Part shown: piece after piece, positions 36,908 through 46,480 of the stretch
Position numbering within the stretch: the first letter of the stretch is position 1
Layout of the letters: every line of letters begins with the position of its first letter
DNA from: Saprospiraceae bacterium
Lineage (GTDB): Bacteria > Bacteroidota > Bacteroidia > Chitinophagales > Saprospiraceae
Length of the DNA: 64,000 nt
Assembly (NCBI GenBank): GCA_016713025.1
Contig: JADJPZ010000004.1
Location: 1,364,001 to 1,428,000 of the forward strand
Reading direction: 5' to 3'
The notes under the pieces: model-generated
Told to the model about the DNA's origin: nothing
The model's database searches: none
What the model saw: the letters and a program-made list of their open reading frames with translations, nothing else
Made by a program: the position numbers and the translations under genes

Positions 36908-37606
36908 TTACTCTTTACTTAAAAGTTCATTCACCACCGAAGGTACCCCAATACTTCCTGGTTCTTTTATAATCTGCAATCCCGGCAATCTGCTCAATTC
37001 ATAAGAAATATGTGGTTTTGGGTCGATGTAATAAATCTCACTGCCACGTGGGGCATAAGAAATCAGGCTTGCTGCAGGATAAACTTGCATGGAAGTGCCA
37101 ATGATTATGAAGATATCTCCGTTCTCACATTCCTCTATGGCTGACTCAAGCATAGGCACCATTTCTCCAAACCAAACAATATGTGGCCGGAGTTGATAAC
37201 CTTTTTCGCACAAATCTCCGATATGCAGATCGTCAGACCATTCATAGACCAGAGATGGAACTCCTATGCTCCTGACTTTATTCAATTCGCCATGTAGATG
37301 AATGATCCTCCTACTCCCTGCACGCTCATGCAAATTGTCTACATTTTGGGTGATAACTACGACGTCATACTTATCTTCGAGTTCTACCAAGGCTTTATGG
37401 CCTGCATTTGGCATCACATCTTTGAGTTGTTTGCGTCTTTGATTATAAAAATCAAGTACCAAAGCCATATCTCTATCCCAACCTTCAGGGGATGCTACTG
37501 ACATCACATCATGACCTTCCCAAAGACCATCTGCATCCCTAAAGGTTTTTATGCCGCTTTCAGCACTGATGCCAGCTCCGGTAAGTACGACAATTTTTTT
37601 CATCAT
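36908..37606 (-). CDS. cobB: NAD-dependent protein deacylase (sirtuin, Sir2 family)
   Basis: The protein has 232 residues. Sirtuin motifs are GAGISAESGIKTFRDADGLW, TQNVDNLHERAGS, the catalytic His in HLHGELNKVR, RPHIVWFGEMVP and IIIGTSMQVYPAASLI. The four zinc-binding cysteines of many sirtuins are absent, as in other short Bacteroidota members. It removes acyl groups from lysines using NAD+ and releases nicotinamide. It lies upstream of the COG0523 GTPase in the same direction. Confidence 0.92.
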   Translation of the reverse strand: MMKKIVVLTGAGISAESGIKTFRDADGLWEGHDVMSVASPEGWDRDMALVLDFYNQRRKQLKDVMPNAGHKALVELEDKYDVVVITQNVDNLHERAGSRRIIHLHGELNKVRSIGVPSLVYEWSDDLHIGDLCEKGYQLRPHIVWFGEMVPMLESAIEECENGDIFIIIGTSMQVYPAASLISYAPRGSEIYYIDPKPHISYELSRLPGLQIIKEPGSIGVPSVVNELLSKE

Positions 37607-37624
37607 ATTAAGTATTAAAATATA

Positions 37625-38041
37625 TTAAACTGAATATTTCCACCCCGATAGTTTAGCACCTACAAATGTCATCAGGACGTACATCAGAATGTCAGCAATT
37701 TTAAACCACAGCGGATGAGGTATCGCCATCAGATTTAAGACACCGGCAATAATCCAGGCAATAGCTACAATCCATAATAATGGACGATGATGTGTGGCAG
37801 AAAATTTAGCCACTATAAATCCTGATACTAAAGGTCCGAAAGCATGACTAATCAACGCTAAAAACCAATGTCCGGTTGTCAATTTGTGGGCATTGGCAAC
37901 AAAGGATTCCATATTACTAACATCCATACCTTCAGGTGGTGGCAATATTACATTGGAAATTTGATGGCCGACCATCATTGCTATCATTCCGGCCGCTATA
38001 GCCAGAATTACGACAAGGATATTTTTAAATATTGGGCTCAC
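37625..38041 (-). CDS. Four-helix integral membrane protein, unknown function
   Basis: The protein has 138 residues with four hydrophobic helices: ILVVILAIAAGMIAMMVG, HWFLALISHAFGPLVSGFIV, LLWIVAIAWIIAGVLNLMAI and WFKIADILMYVLMTFVGAKL. A conserved-looking PPPEGMDVSNMESF loop separates the first two. Proteins of this plan are common in Bacteroidota without assigned function. It lies 18 bp upstream of the sirtuin gene and may head the operon. Confidence 0.75.
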   Translation of the reverse strand: MSPIFKNILVVILAIAAGMIAMMVGHQISNVILPPPEGMDVSNMESFVANAHKLTTGHWFLALISHAFGPLVSGFIVAKFSATHHRPLLWIVAIAWIIAGVLNLMAIPHPLWFKIADILMYVLMTFVGAKLSGWKYSV

Positions 38042-38377
38042 TAAATAATACTTTTGTTAGTGCAAACTTACAAAAAGTTTCTGAAAATGGGAAATTTTGA
38101 TTCCTGAATGAATTTGTTTTCCCCCTAAATTTTTACCAAACAGAAAATTGATTTTGAAAAATTACAATCATAAATACATAGTTTACAACACATTTTGATT
38201 TATATTCTTCGCAGAATATTTTCTGTTCAATATAATTACCATAATCTCTTGATTTACACCTAAGAAAAATTTTAAAAATACTCTTAAAATTCATGATTTG
38301 GGTGAAAATTTTAAACTGATATGTGAACCTTTTTGAAATTTCATTGTACTTAGGCAAAGTTTTTTAAAAAGAAATTT
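38042..38377. other. 336-bp intergenic region between divergent genes, contains a repeat
   Basis: AT-rich, no gene. It holds a left-half copy of a dispersed element (38138-38238). The stretch following 38238 weakly echoes the palindromic right half seen in the other copies, so a decayed full copy is possible. Confidence 0.5.
38138..38238 (+). repeat. Dispersed repeat (left-half copy of the 46223-46394 element)
   Basis: The last 55 bp (38184-38238) align gap-free with 46273-46327 with 7 differences. The first part shares AAACAGAAAATTGA and ATCATAA with 46223 onward. Same strand as the full copy. Confidence 0.7.
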
Positions 38378-40785
38378 ATGTTGAATAGAAGAATAATATC
38401 AGCTTTGATCTTGTTTTTTACGCTTGGAGCTTCTGCCCAAAATGGGATTATCAAGGGTACTGTAAAAGATAAACTTACCAATGAGCCCGTTATTGGCGCC
38501 AACATTTTAATCGTTGGAACTTCATCCGGTACTGCTACCGATATTGATGGAAATTTTGAATTGAAGGAGCTCAAACCTGGAATGTATGGTTTAGAAGTGA
38601 GTTATATCGGGTATGAAGATATAAAAGCTCTTGAAATTGAGGTTCAAGGCATCAGACCGACCATCTTAAATTTTGAACTTACTGAAAGTTCCAAACAATT
38701 GGATGAAGTTGTTGTCAAGGCAAGCGCTTTTAATAAAACTGCTGAAAGTCCGGTATCCTTAAGGACCATAGGAGTGTCAGAAATCAAAAGAAACCCAGGC
38801 GGAAACCGAGACATTTCCAGGGTAATTCAGTCTCTGCCCGGAGTCACTTCAACAGCATCTTTCAGAAATGATCTCATAATCAGAGGTGGTGCTCCTAATG
38901 AAAATCGTTTTTTTATTGATGATGTGGAAGTACCTGTCATTAATCATTTTGCTACACAAGGTTCTTCTGGTGGTCCTGCGGGTATCATCAATGTTGATTT
39001 TGTCCGGGAGGTGGATTTTTTTAGTGGAGCTTTTCCTGTCAATAGAGGAAATACGATGAGTTCTGTATTCAATTTTAAATATAAAGACGGTAGGGATGAC
39101 CGACTCGGGTTTACCGCTACCGCAGGTGCTACAGATATTGGAGTCACATTAGATGGTCCGGTTGGGGATAAAAGTACGTTTTTAGTTTCTGCCAGAAGGT
39201 CATATCTTCAGTTTTTGTTTAAAGCCATTGGATTACCTTTTTGCCTACATACACAGACTTTAATGCTAAATACAAATACAAAATTGACAATAAAAATGAA
39301 ATCACTTTTATAGGATTAGGGGCAGTTGATGATTTTGTACTTAATAGAGATGCTGATGATACTGAAGCCAAGCAATTTATTTTGGACCGTCTCCCGGTAA
39401 ATACACAATGGAACTACACCAATGGATTAGTCTATAAAAGATATAGCGATAAAGGATTTACAACATTTGTTTTGAGTAGAAATATGTTGAATAATGAAGC
39501 GGTAAAATATCTGAACAATGATGAATCTACGAGCGCCAACCTGACCCTCAATTATTTATCTCAGGAGATCGAAAACAAAATGAGAATCGAAACAACCCAG
39601 AAAGCAGGCAATTGGGATTATATGCTTGGAGTAAGTTATGAATGGGTAAAATACAACAATAAGACATTCAATAGGATATTTACAAATGCAGGTCCTGCAG
39701 AAATTGATTATACAAGTGATATAAACATGCATAAATATGGTTTTTTTGGTAACTTAAATCGTAAATTGTTGAATGACAAATTAACATTATCTGTAGGTTT
39801 CAGAGTAGATGGTAATTCATATTCACAAGATATGAATAACCCTTTGGAGCAGTTTTCGCCAAGAGCATCGTTATCATATAAAATTTCTGACAGACTATCT
39901 TACAATTTCAATGCAGGTCGCTATTTTCAACTACCCCCGTACACTGTCCTTGGGTATCGAGAAAACGAAACTCTTGTCAATAAGAACAATAATATAACAT
40001 ATATATCTGCCAATCATTTAGTTTCGGGATTCGAATTTAATTTTTCTTCTACCGGAAGAGTCACCATAGAAGGATACTATAAACAGTACCAAAACTATCC
40101 CTTTTTGCTAAGAGAACAAATATCTTTGGCAAATCTGGGTGGAGATTTTGGTGTACTGGGTAATGAACCTGTTACACCTGACTCAAAAGGCAGGACTTAT
40201 GGCCTTGAAGTGTTATTGCAACAAAGACTCTACAAAGGATTTTACGGCATTCTGGCTTATACCTTTGGAAAATCTGAATTTACCAATGTAAGCGAAAACT
40301 ATGCGCCAAGTTCCTGGGACAGCAGACACATCATAAACCTGACAGCAGGCAAAAGATTTAAGAAAAACTGGGAAACCGGAATCCGCTACAGGTTTCAATC
40401 AGGACTACCTAATACCCCATTTGCTTTCAATTCAAATTTGGTACTCAATTGGAACCGCAATTTTTCAGGAATTCCTGATTACAGCAGAATCAATACATTA
40501 AGAAATACAGCATCTTCAGGCTTGGATATACGTATTGACAAAAAATGGTTTTTTAAAAAATGGGAGCTAAATCTATTTTTGGATATTCAAAATGTAACTG
40601 CTAGTGCAGTCGGTCGAGATGTACTTGTCTTAGATCGACCACTTGATGAAGATCTAAAACCTATTGGCGGTCCAGTAATTGTAAATCCAGCTGCACCATT
40701 GGAGCAACAAAGGTATAAGCTAAAGACCATATATGATGCTACAGGCACTGTATTGCCAACATTAGGTATAATCATTAGTTTATAA
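38378..40785 (+). CDS. TonB-dependent outer-membrane receptor, apparent frameshift at 39238-39242
   Basis: A signal peptide (ISALILFFTLGASAQ) is followed by a carboxypeptidase-like regulatory domain (GTVKDKLTNEPVIGANILIV), a plug domain (VIQSLPGVTSTASFRNDLII, then FIDDVEVPVINHF) and a long beta-barrel. The first frame ends at 39313 and the second begins about 39241. Homologous reading passes from FKAIGLPF to PTYTDFNAKYKYK at a five-T run where six Ts would restore one frame (about 803 codons). The barrel lacks a strong final aromatic but ends GIIISL. It imports an unidentified ligand with TonB/ExbBD energy. No SusD partner is adjacent. Confidence 0.87.
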
Positions 40786-41163
40786 GATATGACTTAATAT
40801 ATTCTCCTTTCAACTCTCAATTCAATTCATACAAATTAATTGGTTGCCGGACAATTCATCATAATTTAGTATGTGATGATTTATATCATCGTGAAATATG
40901 ACATAAAGAATCAAAACATCATGTTTGGCTTTATACTTTCACACTCAATTTTAAAGGGTTAAAATTTTATCAATTATTCTTACCAGTTAAAAAGTGAACA
41001 ATCCTAAGAGCACTTGCTTTTTAAATATTGTTCATATTTTAATGTATGGTTTTAAATATAGTTTGTTTTAAATTATTTAGAATAATATTTTGACAAGAAT
41101 ATATAAGTATGTACCTTTTAGCCTGATTTATGTAGAATTTTTATAACATAAAATATTAATTAA
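40786..41163. other. 378-bp intergenic region upstream of the EF-G-like gene
   Basis: No gene. It contains the promoter described separately at 41089-41119 and a small inverted repeat GATGAT-TTAT-ATCATC near 40877. Confidence 0.5.
41089..41119 (+). promoter_or_regulatory. Bacteroidota-type promoter for the EF-G-like gene
   Basis: TTTG at 41089-41092, a 19-bp spacer and TACCTTTT at 41112-41119 match the TTTG-N19-TAnnTTTG consensus with one deviation. The predicted leader is about 40 nt. Confidence 0.6.
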
Positions 41164-43293
41164 ATGAGTGTAGATACAAAAAATATCCGGAATGTCGTCC
41201 TGCTGGGCCATTCCGGATGCGGGAAAACCACCCTGACAGAAGCCATGCTTTTTGAGTCAGGAGCCATTAGTCGTATGGGTAATATATCAGGAGGAAATAC
41301 CATGTCTGATTATACACCTATAGAGCAGGAAAGAGGAAACTCATTGTTTTCATCCTTGATGCATGTGAAATGGAGAGATTGTAAAATCAATATATTAGAC
41401 ACACCAGGTTTTGACGATTTTATTGGCGAAGTGGTATGTTCTATGAAGGTAGCAGATACAGCTTTGATGCTTTTAAATTCTGCACACGGTGTGGAAGTTG
41501 GCACTGAAATTCTCTGGGATTATGTCAATGATTTCAAAACGCCAACCATTTTTGTCATCACGCAAGTAGATCATGACAAGTCTGACTTTGAAACCACTCT
41601 GGAACAAGCTAAAGAACGATTTGGACCTAAAGTCATGCCTGTTCAATACCCGCTAAACCAAGGGTCAGGCTTTAATACCATCATAGATACAGTAAGAATG
41701 GTCATGTATGTATTTGGCCCTAATGGTGGTAAACCAGAAAAAAAACCTATTCCGGAAAGTGAAATGGCCAAGGCTATGGAAATGCATAATGCTTTGGTTG
41801 AAGCAGCTGCAGAAAACGATGAAGGCCTCATGGAAAAGTTTTTTGAACAAGGAACTCTTTCAGAAGAAGAAATGACCAAAGGACTTAGAATCGCTTTAGC
41901 ACACCAACAGATTTTCCCTGTATTCTGTTGTTCTGCACTACAGGATAAAGGAAGCGGCAGAATCATGGGTTTCATCAATGATGTAGCTCCATCACCTGCT
42001 GATGTTCCGCCTTATCTTTTGGCTGATGGCAAAACTGCAAAATATGATTCTAAAGCTCCGTCATCAATATTCATTTACAAAACTATCTCAGAACCACAGG
42101 TGGGTTTGGTGAGTTATTTTAAAGTTTATGGAGGTACTGTGAGATCCGGTGATGAATTGATCAACATGAAAAACGCAACTCATGAAAGAATCAGTCAGGT
42201 ATATGAGTCTGAGGGCAAAGTCAGAAATACCATTGATTATTTGCAGGCAGGTGATATTGGTGTTACCTTAAAACTTAAAAATTCCCATACCAATAATACC
42301 TTAAATGCAAAAGGATTGAACGTTTCAATTGATCCTATTCATTTTCCCGAGCCACGTATCAGGACAGCAGTTGTTCCTCCTTCAAAATCTGATATGGAAA
42401 AACTTATAAAAGCACTCCACCAGATTGAAGAAGAAGATCCAACACTTGTAGTTGAACAATCTGCCACCTTAAAACAAACCATCATACATGGGCAAGGTCA
42501 ATTGCATCTGGATATCATCAGATACCGGATAGAGAAGAATTTTGGTGTGCATATGGATTTTGACAGACCAAAAATCCCTTATCGGGAGACCATCACCAAG
42601 AGTGCCAATGAAGTCTACCGGCATAAAAAGCAAAGTGGTGGTGCAGGGCAATTTGGAGAGGTACATATGCGTATAGAACCATACTATGAAGGCATGCCCA
42701 ATCCTGATGGACTAAGTGTAAGACATACAGAAATTGAAGAACTTGATTGGGGCGGCAAACTGGCTTTCTACTGGTGTGTGGTAGGTGGAACTATAGACTC
42801 CAAATACTCCAGTGCCATCAAAAAAGGCATCATGCAGAAAATGGTGGAAGGACCATTGACAGGTTCCAACTGCCAGGATATCCGGGTATGTATATTTGAC
42901 GGCAAAATGCATCCAGTTGACTCCAATGATATGGCTTTTATGCTCGCTTCAATAGGAGCATTCAGAGCAGCCTTCAAAAACGCTGGTCCACAAATCCTTG
43001 AGCCAATCGAAGATGTAAGTATCACTTGCTCTGATGTAGCAATGGGAGATATCATGGGTGACCTACAGGGCAGAAGGTCGATCATCATGGGTATGGACTC
43101 TGATGGTCATTACCAGAAAATCAATGCCAGAGTTCCTCTCGCAGAAATGTATCAGTATTCATCTACATTGAGATCATTATCTCAAGGCAAAGCCAAGTTT
43201 TCCAGAAAATTTGCAGACTATGTACCTGTACCACCTGACATCCAGCAAAAACTCATAGCTGAACATAAGGAAGAAGAAGAAGATAATCATTGA
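41164..43293 (+). CDS. Elongation factor G-like translational GTPase (EF-G2 type)
   Basis: The protein has 709 residues with EF-G domain order. G1 is GHSGCGKTT (residues 15-23). The switch region is SDYTPIEQERGNSLFSSL, and G3 is DTPGF (79-83). The G4 position has TQVD (133-136) instead of the usual NKxD. Domain II follows, then domain IV with RKHK-type and GQFGEVHMRIEP segments, and domain V. Genomes of this phylum usually encode a canonical FusA plus this second form. Its specific role is not established. It has its own promoter and a strong terminator. Confidence 0.9.
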   Translation: MSVDTKNIRNVVLLGHSGCGKTTLTEAMLFESGAISRMGNISGGNTMSDYTPIEQERGNSLFSSLMHVKWRDCKINILDTPGFDDFIGEVVCSMKVADTALMLLNSAHGVEVGTEILWDYVNDFKTPTIFVITQVDHDKSDFETTLEQAKERFGPKVMPVQYPLNQGSGFNTIIDTVRMVMYVFGPNGGKPEKKPIPESEMAKAMEMHNALVEAAAENDEGLMEKFFEQGTLSEEEMTKGLRIALAHQQIFPVFCCSALQDKGSGRIMGFINDVAPSPADVPPYLLADGKTAKYDSKAPSSIFIYKTISEPQVGLVSYFKVYGGTVRSGDELINMKNATHERISQVYESEGKVRNTIDYLQAGDIGVTLKLKNSHTNNTLNAKGLNVSIDPIHFPEPRIRTAVVPPSKSDMEKLIKALHQIEEEDPTLVVEQSATLKQTIIHGQGQLHLDIIRYRIEKNFGVHMDFDRPKIPYRETITKSANEVYRHKKQSGGAGQFGEVHMRIEPYYEGMPNPDGLSVRHTEIEELDWGGKLAFYWCVVGGTIDSKYSSAIKKGIMQKMVEGPLTGSNCQDIRVCIFDGKMHPVDSNDMAFMLASIGAFRAAFKNAGPQILEPIEDVSITCSDVAMGDIMGDLQGRRSIIMGMDSDGHYQKINARVPLAEMYQYSSTLRSLSQGKAKFSRKFADYVPVPPDIQQKLIAEHKEEEEDNH

Positions 43294-43321
43294 TATTTCA
43301 ATAGTTCTTTGATTTCAAAAC

Positions 43322-43365
43322 AAAAAAAAACGCTGTACTTCATTGATTTACGGCGTTTTTTTTTT
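43322..43365 (+). terminator. Rho-independent terminator (probably bidirectional)
   Basis: An A9 tract, CGCTGTA, an 11-nt loop, TACGGCG and a T10 run form a stem with one wobble pair, 28 bp after the EF-G-like stop. The A-run and T-run on both sides suit termination from either direction, including the convergent minus-strand gene ending at 43571. Confidence 0.85.
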
Positions 43366-43570
43366 AAATACAAAATATTCACTTTATTGAAATATATTTA
43401 ACTTCAATGTCGTTTAGATAAGGAATTTTTCTTAGTTTTTACCCTATCTAAATCTTTCACTTAAAAGAGAAAGACTTCATAAAGAGGTCTTAACTAAACG
43501 ACAATGAATTTCAATTTGTAATAAGTATACATTAGCTACCGCAAATGGTCTCATCAGATCATTTCAACAT

Positions 43571-45967
43571 CTATTGGCGAATTATTTTTAAAGTTTTGTG
43601 ATTTTCTGCTTTCAAATAAAATACTCCCGGTTGCCAGTCAACGGTATGCACCAAAGTTTCCTCATCCTTTAATACGCCAGACAAAATCATCCTACCTAAA
43701 ACATCAAAGATTGCAAATGGAGCCTGAAGCGAAGGAGATGATTTTTTTATAGTAAAAACATCTTGAGTCGGGTTGGGGCTTACACTCAATTGCGCCGTCA
43801 GAAGTTCAGGTGTACTTACAGAAGAAGTGGCTAATTCCGAAATGAAAAATTGATCAAATCCTACCTCTACTATGTGTCCATTGACACCGCTCTGATCTGA
43901 AGCTATGATCTTCAGTTGCATATTTGATGTTGGTTGGATTAATTTTTTAATATCCACATTTCTCACTTTTTTCCAGCCTAATGTTGGCTTAAATATTTTT
44001 TCAACCAGCGCTTCAGTCAGCCCATTTGATATCTTAATGATCAAAGTGTCATCGGGAGAAATAGTCCCGTTTCCAGCGTAAAACCAGACATCAAAGTTAA
44101 GGGTCGGTTGTTTGTAAGAAGTCAGATCAAAATTGGGTGAACGTAACTCCGTAGATCCATTGTCTACATCATTGCAATTGGCCCCTGGTATCCCGTTTCC
44201 GGTCACCCAAGCTATATTGCCCTGGTCATCACTATCCTGGTTAGGGTTGGCCCAGAAACCGTCTCCGGACAATGTTCCTCTCGGCACAGTCCTTACCCAG
44301 CCGCCTTGAACTCCAGCTGAATTTACAACAGTCCATCCAAGATTTGTTTGAAAATTGTCTTCAAATCCAGCTTCAGTTAGTTGGTTGAATGATGTAGCAG
44401 TATTATTTGATATATTTACTTGTGGCAAAAAAATATTCTTCAAACCCCATTTTGTAATATAAAAGTCATACACACCTGACGAAACGGTTGCTTTAAAATC
44501 CTGAGTGCTATTAGTCTGAATCAAAGTGCTTGTTGGGTCGCCTTCAAAAAGTACATTTGAAGAAAGATTCGCTCCTTGATTATCTTTTATATTGATTGTC
44601 AAAGTAATAGGCAATTTTTTTTCAAGGACAACATTCAGTATTGTTACTTCACCGTTTTTTAATTCCGCAGTGGTTTCTTTCACTAAATATTCCGGGTGGG
44701 AGATTTTTATTTTAAAATTCCCATTCAGAACTTGTCCGGTTTTAAACTCACCGGAAGGACCGGAAAGTTTTTTATTGGCTTGATTTGAAACTATCTGAAC
44801 GACAGCATTACTAATCCCAAGACCATTGACATCAGTTATTTTGCCTTCAAGATAACATGCTCTTTGGTATTTTACTTTAACTATAAACAATCCATTGTTG
44901 ATATCGCTTCCATAGATGATATCTGAATCTGTAAAAGGAAACGCACCCCAACAACCAAAAAAGTTATTATGGCATACACCCTGATCTTCCCATGTATCAT
45001 AATAGGCTACTTCTACCAGATTGTCAGGACGGTGTGCATCTACGATTCGCAGGCCATCAGTATACCAACTTGTGATGAGGTAACCTTTGTGGTAATGTGT
45101 ATTATGCGGGATTACTCCGTCATTTTCACGTTCTACAGGTCTGAATTTGTCCAGAAGTCTGATACCATTTAAGTCAGAAATATCATAAGCATCTACATAA
45201 CCTCCTTGTTTTTCATCTGTAGTAAATACGTATCGGCCATTGTCTGATGGCCAGGCATTGTGTGTAAACGTTCTTGATGTAGCCTGATTGGCAAGTAAAA
45301 CTGGTTTGGATTTGTCTTTTACATCATATATACTCAACTTGCCTATATTAATTTCTGACGAAAATAAAGTATCGCCTCTGGTAAATGCATCGTGTGAATA
45401 TTGAAGATCTGCCGCGCCTGAGTATACAGGATTTTTAGGATTTGCTTTCAAATCAAAGATCAACACTCCCCTTTTACTTATATTACATCCTGCCAGATAC
45501 ATAAATCCATTTTCATCTATGTACAAATTATGACATCGCAGCAATTCTTTGTTCAAATCAGTGCCTACTGATAGCAGTGGTTTGAAGTGAGTGTGAGAAA
45601 TATTTTCAGGAGCGTGCGTCATATCTATGATGACAACACCACCAGTACCTTCGTCTGCTGTCACATAAAGATGATTATTGAACGATTTAATGTCTCGCCA
45701 GATGGAAGCATCTCCGGGTGCCTCATATCTGAGTTTTGGCTTTTTGGGGTCTTCAAGTGAAAATACACTCACCTTTGTTCTATTGCCAATGACAGCATAA
45801 TTTATTCCGTTTTTTTTCATACCCCATATATCTGAACTGTTCTCACCAAATGGGACATTTGCTAACAATTCAGTATTAAAAGCCGGTTGATGCAATATAT
45901 TCTGAGCCTGATGAGCGGAATGTACCAGAAACAATATCAATCCGAATGTTAATTTAATCCAATTCAT
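43571..45967 (-). CDS. Choice-of-anchor-B family beta-propeller protein with T9SS sorting domain
   Basis: The protein has 798 residues. A Sec signal (LTFGLILFLVHSAHQAQ) is followed by a choice-of-anchor-B propeller of about 350 residues (SSDIWGMKKNGINYAVIG, SIWRDIKSFNNHLYVTAD, FTHNAWPSDNGRYVFTTDE). A carboxypeptidase-like regulatory domain follows (LEGKITDVNGLGISNAVVQI), then a jelly-roll-type domain (about 520-700) and a type A T9SS tail (LSVSPNPTQDVFTIKK ... LKIIRQ). It should be secreted and surface-attached via T9SS. No enzymatic motif is seen; binding or structural roles are likely. Confidence 0.9.
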   Translation of the reverse strand: MNWIKLTFGLILFLVHSAHQAQNILHQPAFNTELLANVPFGENSSDIWGMKKNGINYAVIGNRTKVSVFSLEDPKKPKLRYEAPGDASIWRDIKSFNNHLYVTADEGTGGVVIIDMTHAPENISHTHFKPLLSVGTDLNKELLRCHNLYIDENGFMYLAGCNISKRGVLIFDLKANPKNPVYSGAADLQYSHDAFTRGDTLFSSEINIGKLSIYDVKDKSKPVLLANQATSRTFTHNAWPSDNGRYVFTTDEKQGGYVDAYDISDLNGIRLLDKFRPVERENDGVIPHNTHYHKGYLITSWYTDGLRIVDAHRPDNLVEVAYYDTWEDQGVCHNNFFGCWGAFPFTDSDIIYGSDINNGLFIVKVKYQRACYLEGKITDVNGLGISNAVVQIVSNQANKKLSGPSGEFKTGQVLNGNFKIKISHPEYLVKETTAELKNGEVTILNVVLEKKLPITLTINIKDNQGANLSSNVLFEGDPTSTLIQTNSTQDFKATVSSGVYDFYITKWGLKNIFLPQVNISNNTATSFNQLTEAGFEDNFQTNLGWTVVNSAGVQGGWVRTVPRGTLSGDGFWANPNQDSDDQGNIAWVTGNGIPGANCNDVDNGSTELRSPNFDLTSYKQPTLNFDVWFYAGNGTISPDDTLIIKISNGLTEALVEKIFKPTLGWKKVRNVDIKKLIQPTSNMQLKIIASDQSGVNGHIVEVGFDQFFISELATSSVSTPELLTAQLSVSPNPTQDVFTIKKSSPSLQAPFAIFDVLGRMILSGVLKDEETLVHTVDWQPGVFYLKAENHKTLKIIRQ

Positions 45968-46480
45968 ACAGAGTTTTTAAGGTTAAAAAAATGATTGCAT
46001 GCGTTTGGGTGGGTTATTCTTAAAATTCATTGAAAGTGCCGCAAAAGTTGTGCAAGTTGTCACAATCCCAATGCAAAGTTATGGTATTTTATTGGTATTC
46101 CCCAAAGGGAATAGTTACATATGACATTTTTTATTTGGATGATGTCTTAAAACACATTATTAGGTTATCGGAAGACAAAATAATTAATAGTCATAGTTGG
46201 AGAGAAATAAATTGGTTATATTAAACAGAAAATTGAATGCTAAAATTTATGATCATAATTATTTATTTAAATTACAATACATTATGATTTAAATTTTTTG
46301 CAGAATATTTTATGTTCACTATAATTAGTGTCACAACTTTTGGGTTAACCCAACAGTTTCCAATCAATTAGAAAGTCCGTGTAATTTGACAAAGTTGTAG
46401 TATACACTCAAATACATATTTCTTTAACGATAATTATCGTTTGATTATCAAGTATTTATAAAAATACAGCCCAATTTTTT
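45968..46480. other. 513-bp intergenic region with the full-length dispersed repeat
   Basis: No convincing gene; a short plus-strand frame near 46030 has no start context. It contains the complete 172-bp copy of the dispersed element (46223-46394). Confidence 0.5.
46223..46394 (+). repeat. Composite dispersed repeat, fullest copy (172 bp)
   Basis: The left part (46223-46327) matches 38138-38238, and the right part (46329-46394) matches 35838-35903, each near 87-88% over the gap-free blocks. It contains the palindrome TTGGGTTAACCCAA (46340-46353). Two separate partial copies joined here suggest a modular mobile or regulatory element. Confidence 0.78.

Noticed and set aside
46030..46224. Short plus-strand frame upstream of the 172-bp repeat
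   Set aside because: No start context, no domain, and it lies in AT-rich upstream DNA of a minus-strand gene.
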